DNA of 64,000 bases from Terrimonas sp. (GCF_003075435.1 NZ_QCZJ01000023.1:1-64000); one strand, 5' to 3'; positions 55,402 to 64,000 are shown, counted from the first letter of the stretch. Numbers and translations: made by a program. Notes: generated by a model from the letters alone, not told the origin.

Positions 55402-57780
55402 ATGCTCAAAAACTATTTTAAAACAGCATGGCGCAATCTGATGAAAAAGAAAGTTTTTTCTTTCATCAATATTTTAGGGCTTACAGTAGGTATAACTGTG
55501 TGCATGATGATTTTCCTGTTCATTATGAATGAATTCAGCTTTGATAATTTTCATAAAGACGGGACGCAGATATACCGCGTGATGCGGGGATTTAAAAGAG
55601 AAGGGAAATTATCAGACGTGGCTTACCTGTCAGGTCCGTATGCTCCGGCTTTACTGAATGATTTTAATGGACAGATACAAAAGGCTGTTCGTGTTAATGA
55701 AAATGACAACCTCGTTACAATCGGGGAGCGTTCTTTTCATCAAAAAAAAGTATTGAATACAGACAATAACTTTTTCACTTTCTTTTCATTTCCACTGATT
55801 AAAGGCGATCCATCTACCGTTTTAAAAAATCCAAACAGTGTTGTATTAACTGAAACTACGGCAGAAAAATATTTTGGAGATGCTGAGCATGCTATGAATA
55901 AGGTAATTACAATTGATAAAACAATTCAGTTAAAAGTTACCGGTATTGCTAAAGATGCTCCTTCTAACTCCCATCTTAATTTTGAAATGGTTATGCCGCT
56001 TGAAAATTATAAAGATAGGAGCTGGATGACAACATGGATCAATAATGCTTTGTATACCTATGTTTTACTTGCGCCCGGTGCTTCAGAAGCCGACATAGAA
56101 AAGCAGATGCCGGCTTTTATGGAAAAGTATATGGGTGCAGACATGAAAAAGTATGGCTTTAATTTTAACCTGTCGCTTACGCCGCTGAAAGATGTATATT
56201 TTGACAAGGATAGTTTTGATGGTATAAGACATGGTGATAAAACAGTGGTATATATATTCCTGTCTGTGGCATTGCTGATCCTGCTGGTGGCATGCATCAA
56301 CTTTATGAATTTATCAACAGTAAGAGCTGCCGAACGATCAAAAGAAGTTGGTTTGCGTAAAGTGTTAGGTGCGCTGCGTTATAATCTTGTCTGGCAGTTT
56401 ATTGGTGAGTCTGTATTGCTTACAACCATTTCCTGCATCTTATCGGTAGCATTGCTGTTGTTGATTATGCCGGTATATAACCAGTTGCTTGGCTATTCAC
56501 TGACCATTTCGTGGAATACTTACCAGGTGTATGCTTTTTTACTGGGCATAATTGTAGTGGCCGGAGTGCTTGCAGGTTGTTATCCTGCCTTTGTGCTTTC
56601 TGCATTCACTCCTATACAGGCGCTTAAAGGGAAATTCAGGTTTGGAAAAGAAGGCGTTTCATTCAGGCATGCTTTGGTTGTTTTGCAATTTGGTATTTCT
56701 GTATTCCTGATTTTTGGTACGCTTATTATTACGAAGCAAATGAATTATATAAAGAACAAACAGTTGGGCTATAATAAAGAGCAGACATTGATTGTGCGTA
56801 TAGATAATGAGGATATTTATAAAAATATGGATGTATTCAAAAAGGGGCTTTTGAATACAAGTGGTATAGCGTCAGTGTCATTAATGTCTGGTGAACCTGG
56901 TGGTTTTTTTGATGGATATACTTTTGATGTAGAAGGGCATAGTGAAAGATGGAATGCAAACACTGAGTTTTCAGATTTTGACTTTGTAAAAACATTAGGA
57001 TTGAAAATTATTGCCGGCAGGGATTTTTCTGCACAGTTTCCAACAGATACTACAAGCGCGGTATTGATCAATAAAACTGCTGCAACAAAGTTAGGCTGGA
57101 GCCCGTCTGAGGCGATAGGGAAATGGATAAAGAATACGGTAAGGGATGATGAAAAGCGAAGGATTATAGGTGTAGTGGATGATTTTAATTTTAAATCGCT
57201 TAAACAAAATATTGACGCGCTTGTTATTTCGCCGGCTATGGACAGGCGGGTTATATTAGTGCGGTTAGCGCCCGGAGATATTCAATCAAAAATAGCCTCA
57301 GTTAAAAATGAATATATCAACACAGTTACCGGTTATCCTTTTGAATATTCATTTCTTGATGAGCAGTTTAATGAAATGTACAGGAAAGATATTATGCAAC
57401 AAAGAATATTGACCATCTTTGCTGTGCTTGCCATTTTTGTGGCATGCCTTGGTTTGTTTGGGCTTGCTTCGTTTACTGCTACCAGGCGCATGAAAGAAAT
57501 TGGCGTTCGAAAAGTATTAGGCGCATCAGTAAACGGCATAACTATTTTACTGGCAAAAGATTTACTGAAGCCTGTATTAATAGCTACTATAATTACGCTG
57601 CCGGCGTGTTACTATGTTATGAATAAATGGCTGCAAAATTTTTCATATAAAATACCGCTCAGCTGGTGGATTTTTGCTTTAGCGGCATTGCTTACACTTT
57701 TAATTGCTTTGGTAACAGTATGCATAGAAACAATGAAAGCCGCGATTGCTAACCCGGTAAAAAGCCTTAGAACAGAATAA
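55402..57780 (+). CDS. ABC permease 11
   Basis: 792 residues beginning MLKNYFKTAWRNLMKKKVF. First coupling motif KEVGLRKVLGAL, second [12 protein letters not shown]; loop GCYPAFVLSAFTPIQALKG. The last helices begin ACLGLFGLASFTATRRMKE. Periplasmic domain 1 ends LTPLKDVYFDKDSFDGIRHG, unlike the KWxLYS subgroup. Periplasmic domain 2 contains AGRDFSAQFPTDTTSAVLIN. C-terminus NPVKSLRTE. The start is preceded by AAATTTCAAATATCAAATG, a stretched form of the common leader. Intact. Confidence 0.93.
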   Translation: MLKNYFKTAWRNLMKKKVFSFINILGLTVGITVCMMIFLFIMNEFSFDNFHKDGTQIYRVMRGFKREGKLSDVAYLSGPYAPALLNDFNGQIQKAVRVNENDNLVTIGERSFHQKKVLNTDNNFFTFFSFPLIKGDPSTVLKNPNSVVLTETTAEKYFGDAEHAMNKVITIDKTIQLKVTGIAKDAPSNSHLNFEMVMPLENYKDRSWMTTWINNALYTYVLLAPGASEADIEKQMPAFMEKYMGADMKKYGFNFNLSLTPLKDVYFDKDSFDGIRHGDKTVVYIFLSVALLILLVACINFMNLSTVRAAERSKEVGLRKVLGALRYNLVWQFIGESVLLTTISCILSVALLLLIMPVYNQLLGYSLTISWNTYQVYAFLLGIIVVAGVLAGCYPAFVLSAFTPIQALKGKFRFGKEGVSFRHALVVLQFGISVFLIFGTLIITKQMNYIKNKQLGYNKEQTLIVRIDNEDIYKNMDVFKKGLLNTSGIASVSLMSGEPGGFFDGYTFDVEGHSERWNANTEFSDFDFVKTLGLKIIAGRDFSAQFPTDTTSAVLINKTAATKLGWSPSEAIGKWIKNTVRDDEKRRIIGVVDDFNFKSLKQNIDALVISPAMDRRVILVRLAPGDIQSKIASVKNEYINTVTGYPFEYSFLDEQFNEMYRKDIMQQRILTIFAVLAIFVACLGLFGLASFTATRRMKEIGVRKVLGASVNGITILLAKDLLKPVLIATIITLPACYYVMNKWLQNFSYKIPLSWWIFALAALLTLLIALVTVCIETMKAAIANPVKSLRTE

Positions 57781-58012
57781 GTGGGTGATTAAAGATTGAA
57801 TACTTGATAAGTTGGTGATACCTGTAACAAGGTTTTGTTCGCTTGCGGACGTTATTGTGTTCGTTTTCGTACATCTGGCAATACTGAAGCTTTAGTCGTT
57901 GCTGATTTTCAATTAGTTGAACTAATGGCATATGAGTTGAGCCTTTTTTACACTTCATGTCAGCATATTGGTCCAACTTATCAAGGCGGAGCGTCTTAAA
58001 CAACATCTTATT
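57781..58012. other. Atypical spacer between permeases 11 and 12
   Basis: 232 bp with neither the GC-rich hairpin nor the AGCTGATAGC repeat. It contains TTGTTCGCTTGCGGACG and TTCGTTTTCGTAC. A minus-strand open frame crosses it, but it shows no family similarity. It may mark a rearrangement point. Confidence 0.4.
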
Positions 58013-60409
58013 ATGTTCAAAACATATTTAAAAACAGCCCTCAGAAATTTAAAAAAACATAAAGGAAATTCTTTCGTAAATATCGCGGGGCTCATTGTTG
58101 GACTCGCCGCCTTTCTTTTGATATTTCTTGTAGTGCAGTATCAGCAAAGCTTTGATGATTTTCACCAGAACAAAGACCAGGTGTATCGTGTGGTTCGCAT
58201 CGGCAGAAATGCTGAAAACAGGGAATACAGGACAGGTGTGCCTTTTCCTGTTACCCAGGCCTTACGCATTGATCTCCCCCAGTTAAAAAATGTTGCTGCA
58301 ATTTTTGGAGATGGCAATGTCCAGGTAAGCGCTACAAGCGAAGATGGCACTGCCATTAAAAAATTCAAGGAGAAAAACATATGTGCTGCTGATCCCCATT
58401 TCTTTGAAATGTTCAATTTTCCGATGGTTTCGGGAAATAAGCAAACAGCATTGCATGATGTAAATACAGTGCTCCTTACCAAAGATGTTGCAGCAAAATA
58501 TTTCGGAGACTGGCATAACGCGATGGATAAAACATTGAAGTTATACGGAGAAGTGATGAAGGTAACAGGAGTGCTTGAAAATATACCTGATAATACGGAT
58601 TTCCCTCTTGGTATTGTGGTTTCATATGCTACACTTATGAACGCGGGCAATACTGCCGATTGGTCTGGCATATCAGATGACAATTATTGCTTTATTCAAT
58701 TGGATAAAAATGCTTCGGTTGACCATTTTAATAAATTGCTTGATGAGTTTACGGATAAGCATATCAAACCTGTAAACCCGGGATATTTTCTTTCGTTGCA
58801 ACCCTTGAAGGAAATACATTATGATAAAAGGTATGGCAATTTTAGCGGGCGTACATTTGGCAGGGACCTGGTGCTTGCGCTTAATATTATCGGAGCTTTT
58901 TTATTGATCATCGCCTGCATAAATTTTATCAATATCACAACAGCCAGGGCCGTAAATCGTGCACGGGAAGTTGGTGTCAGAAAAGTATTAGGAAGCAGCA
59001 GAAAGCAACTCATATTGCAGTTTCTTGGTGAAACCGGTATTACAACTCTTGTCGCGTTGATGGGGTCGTTGTTGGTGGTACTAGTATGCATTCCTTTTGT
59101 AAACGAATTGCTGGATATTCATTTAAATATTGCTTTTTTATTCACGCCCGGTTTTATGCTATATGTTTTTGCTGTGTTTTTTGCTGTTGCTTTTCTTTCC
59201 GGCATTTACCCGGCATTGATTTTGTCCGGTTTTAAATCCGTTAATGTTTTAAAGAGTTCAATCAACATAAATACCAGGGGTATTTCTTTGAGAAGAGCTT
59301 TGGTAGTTTTCCAGTTTGTAATTGCCCAGGCATTGATTATAGGTACTCTCGTTGTTGCATCGCAGATGGATTATTTCCGGAATGCAGATATGGGTTTTAA
59401 TAAGCAGGCAGTGATCAATGCAAGCTTTCCCGGCGATAGCCTCAGCGTTACAAAAATGGATGCTTTGAAAACTGAAATTGAAAAAATTAATGGCGTAAAG
59501 CAGGCAAGTCTCAGCATTTTTGCTCCTGCCGGCAGCGGTGGCTGGGCAACGAATTTAAATACTTCGGAAAATAACAAATCCAACCCCGGTATGGTTGTTC
59601 AGATGAAACCGGCCGATACTTCGTTCTTCGGTTTGTATGAATTAAAACTTGTTGCAGGCCGTATTTATTTTCCATCAGATACCATGCGCGAATTTGTTGT
59701 AAATGAAACAACGGTGAGAAATATGGGTTTAACAAATCCGGATAAGGCTATCGGAAAAATGATAAAAGTGGCAGGGAGATCCGGACCGATTGTTGGAGTA
59801 GTAGAAGACTATCACACATTTTCCCTGCGCGAAGCAATCAGTCCCACAGTAATGTCAACCATAAAAGATGCTTACCAAGTTGCTAATATAAAAATTGATA
59901 TGCAAAAATCGCGGCAGGTTATTGCTGCTTTGCAAAAATTATGGAACAGCTTTTATCCCGATTATGTATTTGAATATGATTTTCTTGATCAGACATTAGC
60001 TGCCTATTATAAGCAGGAAAACGAAATGGCAACATTATATAAAATATTTTCAGGCATTGCCATTTTTATTTCCTGCCTGGGTTTATACGGATTAATTGCT
60101 TTCATAGCTGCTCAACGCAGAAAGGAAATAGGCATCCGGAAAGTATTGGGAGCCCCTGTATACAATATTATTTTAATGTTATCAAAAGAATTTACCATGC
60201 TCATCATTATTGCATTTCTTATAGCAACGCCTTTAGCATGGTATTTTATGCAGGGCTGGTTACAGCAGTATACATACCGGATATCAATGGATGCTGGTTT
60301 TTTTGTTGTTACAATAATTTGCTCTTTAATTATAGCCTGGATAACTGTAGGGTATACAACCGTAAAGGCGGCTATTGCTAACCCAGTTAAATCACTCAGA
60401 ACGGAATGA
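58013..60409 (+). CDS. ABC permease 12, LGLYGL subgroup
   Basis: 798 residues from ATG 58013 (MFKTYLKTALRNLKKHKGN); an upstream start at 57968 would add 15 residues with no counterpart in the other members. Subgroup marks: VVQYQQSFDDFHQN, QFVIAQALIIGTLVVASQMD, REFVVNETTVRNM, LGLYGLIAFIAAQR. Coupling motifs REVGVRKVLGS and [11 protein letters not shown]. Loop GIYPALILSGFKSVNVLKS, in which Ser replaces the usual Pro. Ends NPVKSLRTE. The next permease begins after only 40 bp. Confidence 0.93.
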   Translation: MFKTYLKTALRNLKKHKGNSFVNIAGLIVGLAAFLLIFLVVQYQQSFDDFHQNKDQVYRVVRIGRNAENREYRTGVPFPVTQALRIDLPQLKNVAAIFGDGNVQVSATSEDGTAIKKFKEKNICAADPHFFEMFNFPMVSGNKQTALHDVNTVLLTKDVAAKYFGDWHNAMDKTLKLYGEVMKVTGVLENIPDNTDFPLGIVVSYATLMNAGNTADWSGISDDNYCFIQLDKNASVDHFNKLLDEFTDKHIKPVNPGYFLSLQPLKEIHYDKRYGNFSGRTFGRDLVLALNIIGAFLLIIACINFINITTARAVNRAREVGVRKVLGSSRKQLILQFLGETGITTLVALMGSLLVVLVCIPFVNELLDIHLNIAFLFTPGFMLYVFAVFFAVAFLSGIYPALILSGFKSVNVLKSSININTRGISLRRALVVFQFVIAQALIIGTLVVASQMDYFRNADMGFNKQAVINASFPGDSLSVTKMDALKTEIEKINGVKQASLSIFAPAGSGGWATNLNTSENNKSNPGMVVQMKPADTSFFGLYELKLVAGRIYFPSDTMREFVVNETTVRNMGLTNPDKAIGKMIKVAGRSGPIVGVVEDYHTFSLREAISPTVMSTIKDAYQVANIKIDMQKSRQVIAALQKLWNSFYPDYVFEYDFLDQTLAAYYKQENEMATLYKIFSGIAIFISCLGLYGLIAFIAAQRRKEIGIRKVLGAPVYNIILMLSKEFTMLIIIAFLIATPLAWYFMQGWLQQYTYRISMDAGFFVVTIICSLIIAWITVGYTTVKAAIANPVKSLRTE

Positions 60410-60449
60410 ATTTGAAATAATCTCAAATTTAAAATTTCAAGTCCCTGAT

Positions 60450-62837
60450 ATGTTTAAAAATCTTTTGCTCGTTGCATTACGAAATTTTAAAAGAGACAAG
60501 TGGTATAGTCTCCTGAATATTCTCGGGCTTACCATAGGCATCACCTTTGGATTATTCCTGATTTTTTATATTAAAGATGAATTGAGTTTCGACAGGTATC
60601 ATGAAAAAGCTGAGCGGATATTCCGCATCAATTCTATTATTAAAGAGGCTGACAGGGATACCATGCGCTGGGCAATAGCGCCATTTCCAATGGGACCGGC
60701 GCTGGCAAAAGATTATCCTGAAGTTGAAGAAGCCGTTCGGTTTGTACGAAGCGGAAGAACAATGTTTAAGAATGGTGGATTGAGATTGTATGAAGACAAA
60801 GTTTTTTTTGCAGACAGCAATGTATTCCGTGTATTTACCTGTCCGTTTATTGAGGGCGATCCGAAAACCGCATTGATAGAACCCAATACACTGGTGCTGT
60901 CAGAATCATCTGCTATCAAATTCTTTGGGGCAAATAAAAGTTACCTGGGTAAAACCCTTGAAAATGTTAATGGCAGAGTATATAAGGTAACAGGAGTGAT
61001 GAAAGATGTTCCTAAGAATTCTCATTTGATCTTTAATATACTGGTTTCGAGAAATACCCTGCCGGCAGACTTTGCCAATAACTGGGGAAGTTTTGATTTT
61101 TATACCTATGTGTTATTAAAGCCGGGAACCACGGCTGCGGCTTTTGACACCAAGATGAAGCCGATGTATGATAAATATCTTGCCTCGATTTTCGCACAGT
61201 ATAATATTAAGATATATTTCGAAACACAACCCATTACTTCAATTCATCTTCATTCAACTACTACTAATGAGCCTGAAGAAACAGGCAGCATGTCATACAT
61301 TTATATCTTTTCCGCGGTAGCCTTTTTTATGTTGCTGATCGCCTGTATTAATTATATGAATCTTACTACGGCAAGGTCAGCAAGAAGAGCCAAAGAAATA
61401 GGTATAAGAAAAGTTACCGGTTCAACTAAAGTACAGCTGGTATTACAATTCCTGGTTGAGTCAACACTTACCGCTTTTATCGCCTTGCTGATGAGTATAG
61501 GCCTGATCGCGTTGTTCCTTCCTGTGTTCAATACATTAGCCGGAAAATTTATTTCCTTCGGTACATTATTCAGTCCGGATACTATACTTATTCTGTTGGC
61601 TGTAGTAGTTTTTGTTGGAATTGTGGGCGGCAGTTATCCTGCATTTTATTTATCAAAGTTTAACCCGGTTAAAGTATTAAAGGGAAGCCTTGCCAAAGGC
61701 TCAAGCAATGTTAACCTGAGGAGATCCCTGGTGGTGATACAATTTTCCATATCTATGATCATGCTCATTTGTACCTGGGTAGTATATGGACAACTCAAAT
61801 ATTTAAGAAATAAAGATCTCGGCTTTGATAAAGCCCGGGTGCTGACTGCTTCGGCTGTAACGGACAGGGATATACAAAGTGCTATTCTTTCCTTTAAAAA
61901 CGAAATGCGTAATAATCCCCAGGTGCTTTCTGTAAGCTCTGCCAGCTCTGTGCCAGGGCAGGGTAATGGCTTTAATTTGTTTTCTATTCAAACAAAGGAT
62001 GGTTATACAGATAAAGGAATAGACGTATATGCCATTGATGAAGACTATATAAAAACACTTGGGATAAAACTGGTAAAAGGCAGGAACTTTTCCGGGCTTG
62101 CAGATACGCTGCATGGTATGCTGGTGAATGAGAAGATGATACAGGAATTCGGCTGGGGCGATAATCCTATTGGTAAAAGAGTGAAATTTCCGGGAGATAC
62201 TTCAGGTAATTATCTTGAAGTAGTAGGAGTGGTGAAGGATTTCAACCAAAAATCATTGTATAATACCATCACCCCATTGATTTTATTATACAGGCCTAAT
62301 ACTAATCTTATCCAGTTAAAATTAAGCGCTTCGGATATTCCTGCTGCTATTGCAGGCATAGAAAGCACATGGAAGAAAATATTTCCTGATCTTCCTTTTC
62401 AATATACATTCCTCGACCAGGATTTTGATTCGCAATACGCAGCAGATCAAAAACGGGGGAAAATATTTACGGCATTTTCGGTTCTTACCATTATAATCAC
62501 CTGCCTGGGGCTCTTAGGATTAATAGCATTTACAACAGAACAAAGGCAAAAGGAAATCAGCATACGTAAGGTGATGGGGGCAAATATTAGCCAGATCATT
62601 CCATTGATCACAAGAAATTTTATTGCGCTTGTTGGTATATCATGCATTGTTGCTTTTCCCGTTGCAGGATATTTTATGTCTAAGTGGCTGAAGATATTTC
62701 CATACAATACCGGCTTGAGTATAATGCCTTTTATATTGTCGGCGCTTGTTGTATTGTCCATTACGATGCTTACAGTTATTTTTCATACCATAAAGGCGGC
62801 GGTGGCAAACCCGGTTAAGAGTTTAAGGATGGAATGA
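60450..62837 (+). CDS. ABC permease 13, LGLLGL subgroup
   Basis: 795 residues from ATG 60450 (MFKNLLLVALRNFKRDKWY); an in-frame start at 60375 would overlap permease 12 and has no matching residues in other members. TM1 reads ILGLTIGITFGLFLIFYIKD. The first coupling motif is [12 protein letters not shown], the second is altered to KEISIRKVMGAN. C-terminal helices start CLGLLGLIAFTTEQR, as in permease 4, and the end is NPVKSLRME. The 40-bp spacer has a leader (TCAAATTTAAAATTTC) but neither repeat family, so it may be translated from the permease 12 transcript. Confidence 0.93.
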   Translation: MFKNLLLVALRNFKRDKWYSLLNILGLTIGITFGLFLIFYIKDELSFDRYHEKAERIFRINSIIKEADRDTMRWAIAPFPMGPALAKDYPEVEEAVRFVRSGRTMFKNGGLRLYEDKVFFADSNVFRVFTCPFIEGDPKTALIEPNTLVLSESSAIKFFGANKSYLGKTLENVNGRVYKVTGVMKDVPKNSHLIFNILVSRNTLPADFANNWGSFDFYTYVLLKPGTTAAAFDTKMKPMYDKYLASIFAQYNIKIYFETQPITSIHLHSTTTNEPEETGSMSYIYIFSAVAFFMLLIACINYMNLTTARSARRAKEIGIRKVTGSTKVQLVLQFLVESTLTAFIALLMSIGLIALFLPVFNTLAGKFISFGTLFSPDTILILLAVVVFVGIVGGSYPAFYLSKFNPVKVLKGSLAKGSSNVNLRRSLVVIQFSISMIMLICTWVVYGQLKYLRNKDLGFDKARVLTASAVTDRDIQSAILSFKNEMRNNPQVLSVSSASSVPGQGNGFNLFSIQTKDGYTDKGIDVYAIDEDYIKTLGIKLVKGRNFSGLADTLHGMLVNEKMIQEFGWGDNPIGKRVKFPGDTSGNYLEVVGVVKDFNQKSLYNTITPLILLYRPNTNLIQLKLSASDIPAAIAGIESTWKKIFPDLPFQYTFLDQDFDSQYAADQKRGKIFTAFSVLTIIITCLGLLGLIAFTTEQRQKEISIRKVMGANISQIIPLITRNFIALVGISCIVAFPVAGYFMSKWLKIFPYNTGLSIMPFILSALVVLSITMLTVIFHTIKAAVANPVKSLRME

Positions 62838-62848
62838 CCTCACCCCGG

Positions 62849-62873
62849 CCCCTCTCCGCAAGGCGGAGAGGGG
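62849..62873. repeat. Post-stop GC-rich hairpin after permease 13
   Basis: Perfect 11-bp arms CCCCTCTCCGC / GCGGAGAGGGG around AAG, 11 bp after the stop. The stem tip differs from other copies (GC for AC) with the matching change on the other arm, so base pairing is conserved. Confidence 0.75.
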
Positions 62874-62959
62874 AGCCTAAATACTCAGCAGTTGTGGAAA
62901 TGGCAAGAGCGGGAGTTTACGGAGGCGTGGTAAGAAGTAAGTAGTAAGAATTTTATTAA

Positions 62960-62998
62960 CGCTGACAGCTGATAGCTGATAGCTCATAGCTGACCGCA
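62960..62998. repeat. AGCTGATAGC repeat, copy upstream of permease 14
   Basis: CGCTGACAGCTGATAGCTG, then ATAGCTCATAGCTGACCGC, followed by the AAATTTCAAATCTCAAATG leader. Confidence 0.65.
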
Positions 62999-63026
62999 TA
63001 CAACCATTTCAAATTTCAAATCTCAA

Positions 63027-64000
63027 ATGATAAAAAATTATTTCAAAATCGCCTGGCGTAATTTAAGTAAGAGCAAAGGATACAGCGCTATTAATATTGG
63101 CGGACTGGCAGTTGGAATGTCCGTAGCTATGCTCATTGGTTTGTGGGTAAATGATGAGCTGTCTTATGATAAGTATCATGAAAACTATGATCGTATCGCA
63201 CAGGTAATGCAGCATGCCAGCTTTAATGGTGATATGAGTACTCAATCCGCTAACCCTGCTGCAATGGGACCGGAGATAAGGGCTAAATACGGCAGCGATT
63301 TTAAGTATGTGGTACAGGCATCCTGGGTTGGTGGTCACCTGCTTTCGGCAGGTAAAAAAGTTTTTAATAAAACAGGTATTTTTTTTGAACCTGATGCGCC
63401 GGAAATGCTTACGTTGAAAATGCTGAAAGGAACAAGACAGGCATTGAAAGATCCCTATGCTATCATGCTTTCTCAATCAACCGCAGAGGCAATTTTCGGC
63501 AAAGAAGATCCGATAAACAAAGCTATTAAACTCGACAGGAATTATGATGTTAAGGTAACAGGGGTATACGAAGATCTGCCAGATAATACTACTTTTCATA
63601 ATATACAAATTATGATGCCCTGGGAATTATGGCTTATTCAAAATCCGTGGGTAAAAAGAATGAATGATCCATGGGATAGTAATTTTTCCCAAACCTTTGC
63701 GCAGATCGCTGATAATGCAGATATGCAAAAGGTTTCAGCGAAAATCAAAAACACAAAATTGGATAATGTAGGCCCCGAAGAAAAACGTTATAAATGGGAA
63801 GTATTTCTTCAACCCATGAGCAAGTGGAAACTTTACAGCGAATTTAAAAACGGGGTAAACACCGGTGGCAATATCCGGTATGTTTGGTTGTTTGGTATTA
63901 CCGGCATTTTTGTGCTGGTGCTTGCCTGTATAAATTTTATGAACCTAAGTACGGCACGAAGTGAAAAAAGGGCAAAAGAAGTTGGTATACGTAAAGCTAT
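63027..64000 (+). CDS. ABC permease 14, SEKRAREVGVRK subgroup, cut by window end
   Basis: First 324 codons only, beginning [21 protein letters not shown]1 is VGMSVAMLIGLWVNDELSY. Periplasmic domain 1 ends MSKWKLYSEFKNGVNTGGNI, then the first cytoplasmic coupling motif SEKRAKEVGIRKA runs off the edge. It is most similar to permeases 3 and 9. Since the reading frame is open at position 64000, the array continues to the right by at least this gene. Confidence 0.92.
   Translation, partial: MIKNYFKIAWRNLSKSKGYSAINIGGLAVGMSVAMLIGLWVNDELSYDKYHENYDRIAQVMQHASFNGDMSTQSANPAAMGPEIRAKYGSDFKYVVQASWVGGHLLSAGKKVFNKTGIFFEPDAPEMLTLKMLKGTRQALKDPYAIMLSQSTAEAIFGKEDPINKAIKLDRNYDVKVTGVYEDLPDNTTFHNIQIMMPWELWLIQNPWVKRMNDPWDSNFSQTFAQIADNADMQKVSAKIKNTKLDNVGPEEKRYKWEVFLQPMSKWKLYSEFKNGVNTGGNIRYVWLFGITGIFVLVLACINFMNLSTARSEKRAKEVGIRKA

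Noticed and set aside
57767-58006. Minus-strand open frame of 79 codons between permeases 11 and 12
   Set aside because: No recognisable family, overlaps the end of permease 11 antisense, and no promoter-like box near its start.
27911-62998. Possible CRISPR array from the many short repeats
   Set aside because: The repeats are imperfect, self-complementary, widely spaced and separated by complete genes; there are no unit-length spacers and no cas genes.
29687-64000. Long antisense open frames opposite the permease genes
   Set aside because: They recur at equivalent positions in many permeases because the conserved membrane segments lack stops on the other strand; they show no independent features.

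Overview
The window looks like chromosomal DNA of a Bacteroidota bacterium, most likely from the Chitinophagaceae or a close relative. The evidence is a SusC/SusD pair with its ECF sigma factor and FecR-type anti-sigma factor, promoters of the Bacteroidota TAnnTTTG type in front of tRNA-Pro and an XRE/ImmA gene, start sites that mostly lack a Shine-Dalgarno sequence, and a moderately AT-rich composition. The family placement is an inference from gene content.

Region 1 (1-16300) is a glycan-utilisation locus that shows decay. It holds two S1 sulfatases, an operon-like run of four genes (an M24 creatinase/prolidase-like protein, a NodB-type deacetylase, a probable sugar-binding-fold protein and a RhaT-like L-rhamnose/H+ symporter), then sigma factor, anti-sigma factor, SusC and SusD, and a convergent AraC regulator. 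Two broken genes are visible in the gaps: the frameshifted C-terminal Fn3-like domain of a GH3 glycosidase (about 1801-2045) and the first ~20 codons of an L-rhamnose mutarotase (5793-5912). Together they suggest a locus once aimed at a sulfated, rhamnose-containing glycan.

Region 2 (16300-22060) is accessory DNA. It has a PIN nuclease/XRE-ImmA pair with a palindromic operator over its promoter, a complete IS21-family element (about 18590-21254) abutting a tyrosine-recombinase gene cut to its N-terminal part, tandem tRNA-T-arm-like sequence that may be an attachment site, and a tRNA-Pro gene with its own promoter and terminator.

Region 3 (22060-26370) has a small polyhydroxyalkanoate-granule-type protein, a two-domain spondin lipoprotein, and a divergent OmpR-type response regulator with its histidine kinase.

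Region 4 (26370-64000) is the most unusual part. One membrane-fusion (HlyD-like) adaptor and one MacB/LolD-type ATPase are followed by thirteen complete and one window-truncated FtsX/MacB-type permease genes, all on the same strand. Each complete permease is about 790-815 residues, carries the FtsX-type coupling motif twice, and ends in the same NPVKSLR(T/M)E peptide. The spacers carry two repeat families: AGCTGATAGC-like repeats abutting start codons and GC-rich hairpins just after stop codons. The permeases fall into at least three sequence subgroups that are interleaved along the array. One ATPase and one adaptor serving at least fourteen alternative permeases, perhaps under the adjacent two-component system, is the working model. 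No TolC-like outer-membrane channel is in the window, and the array runs off its right edge.
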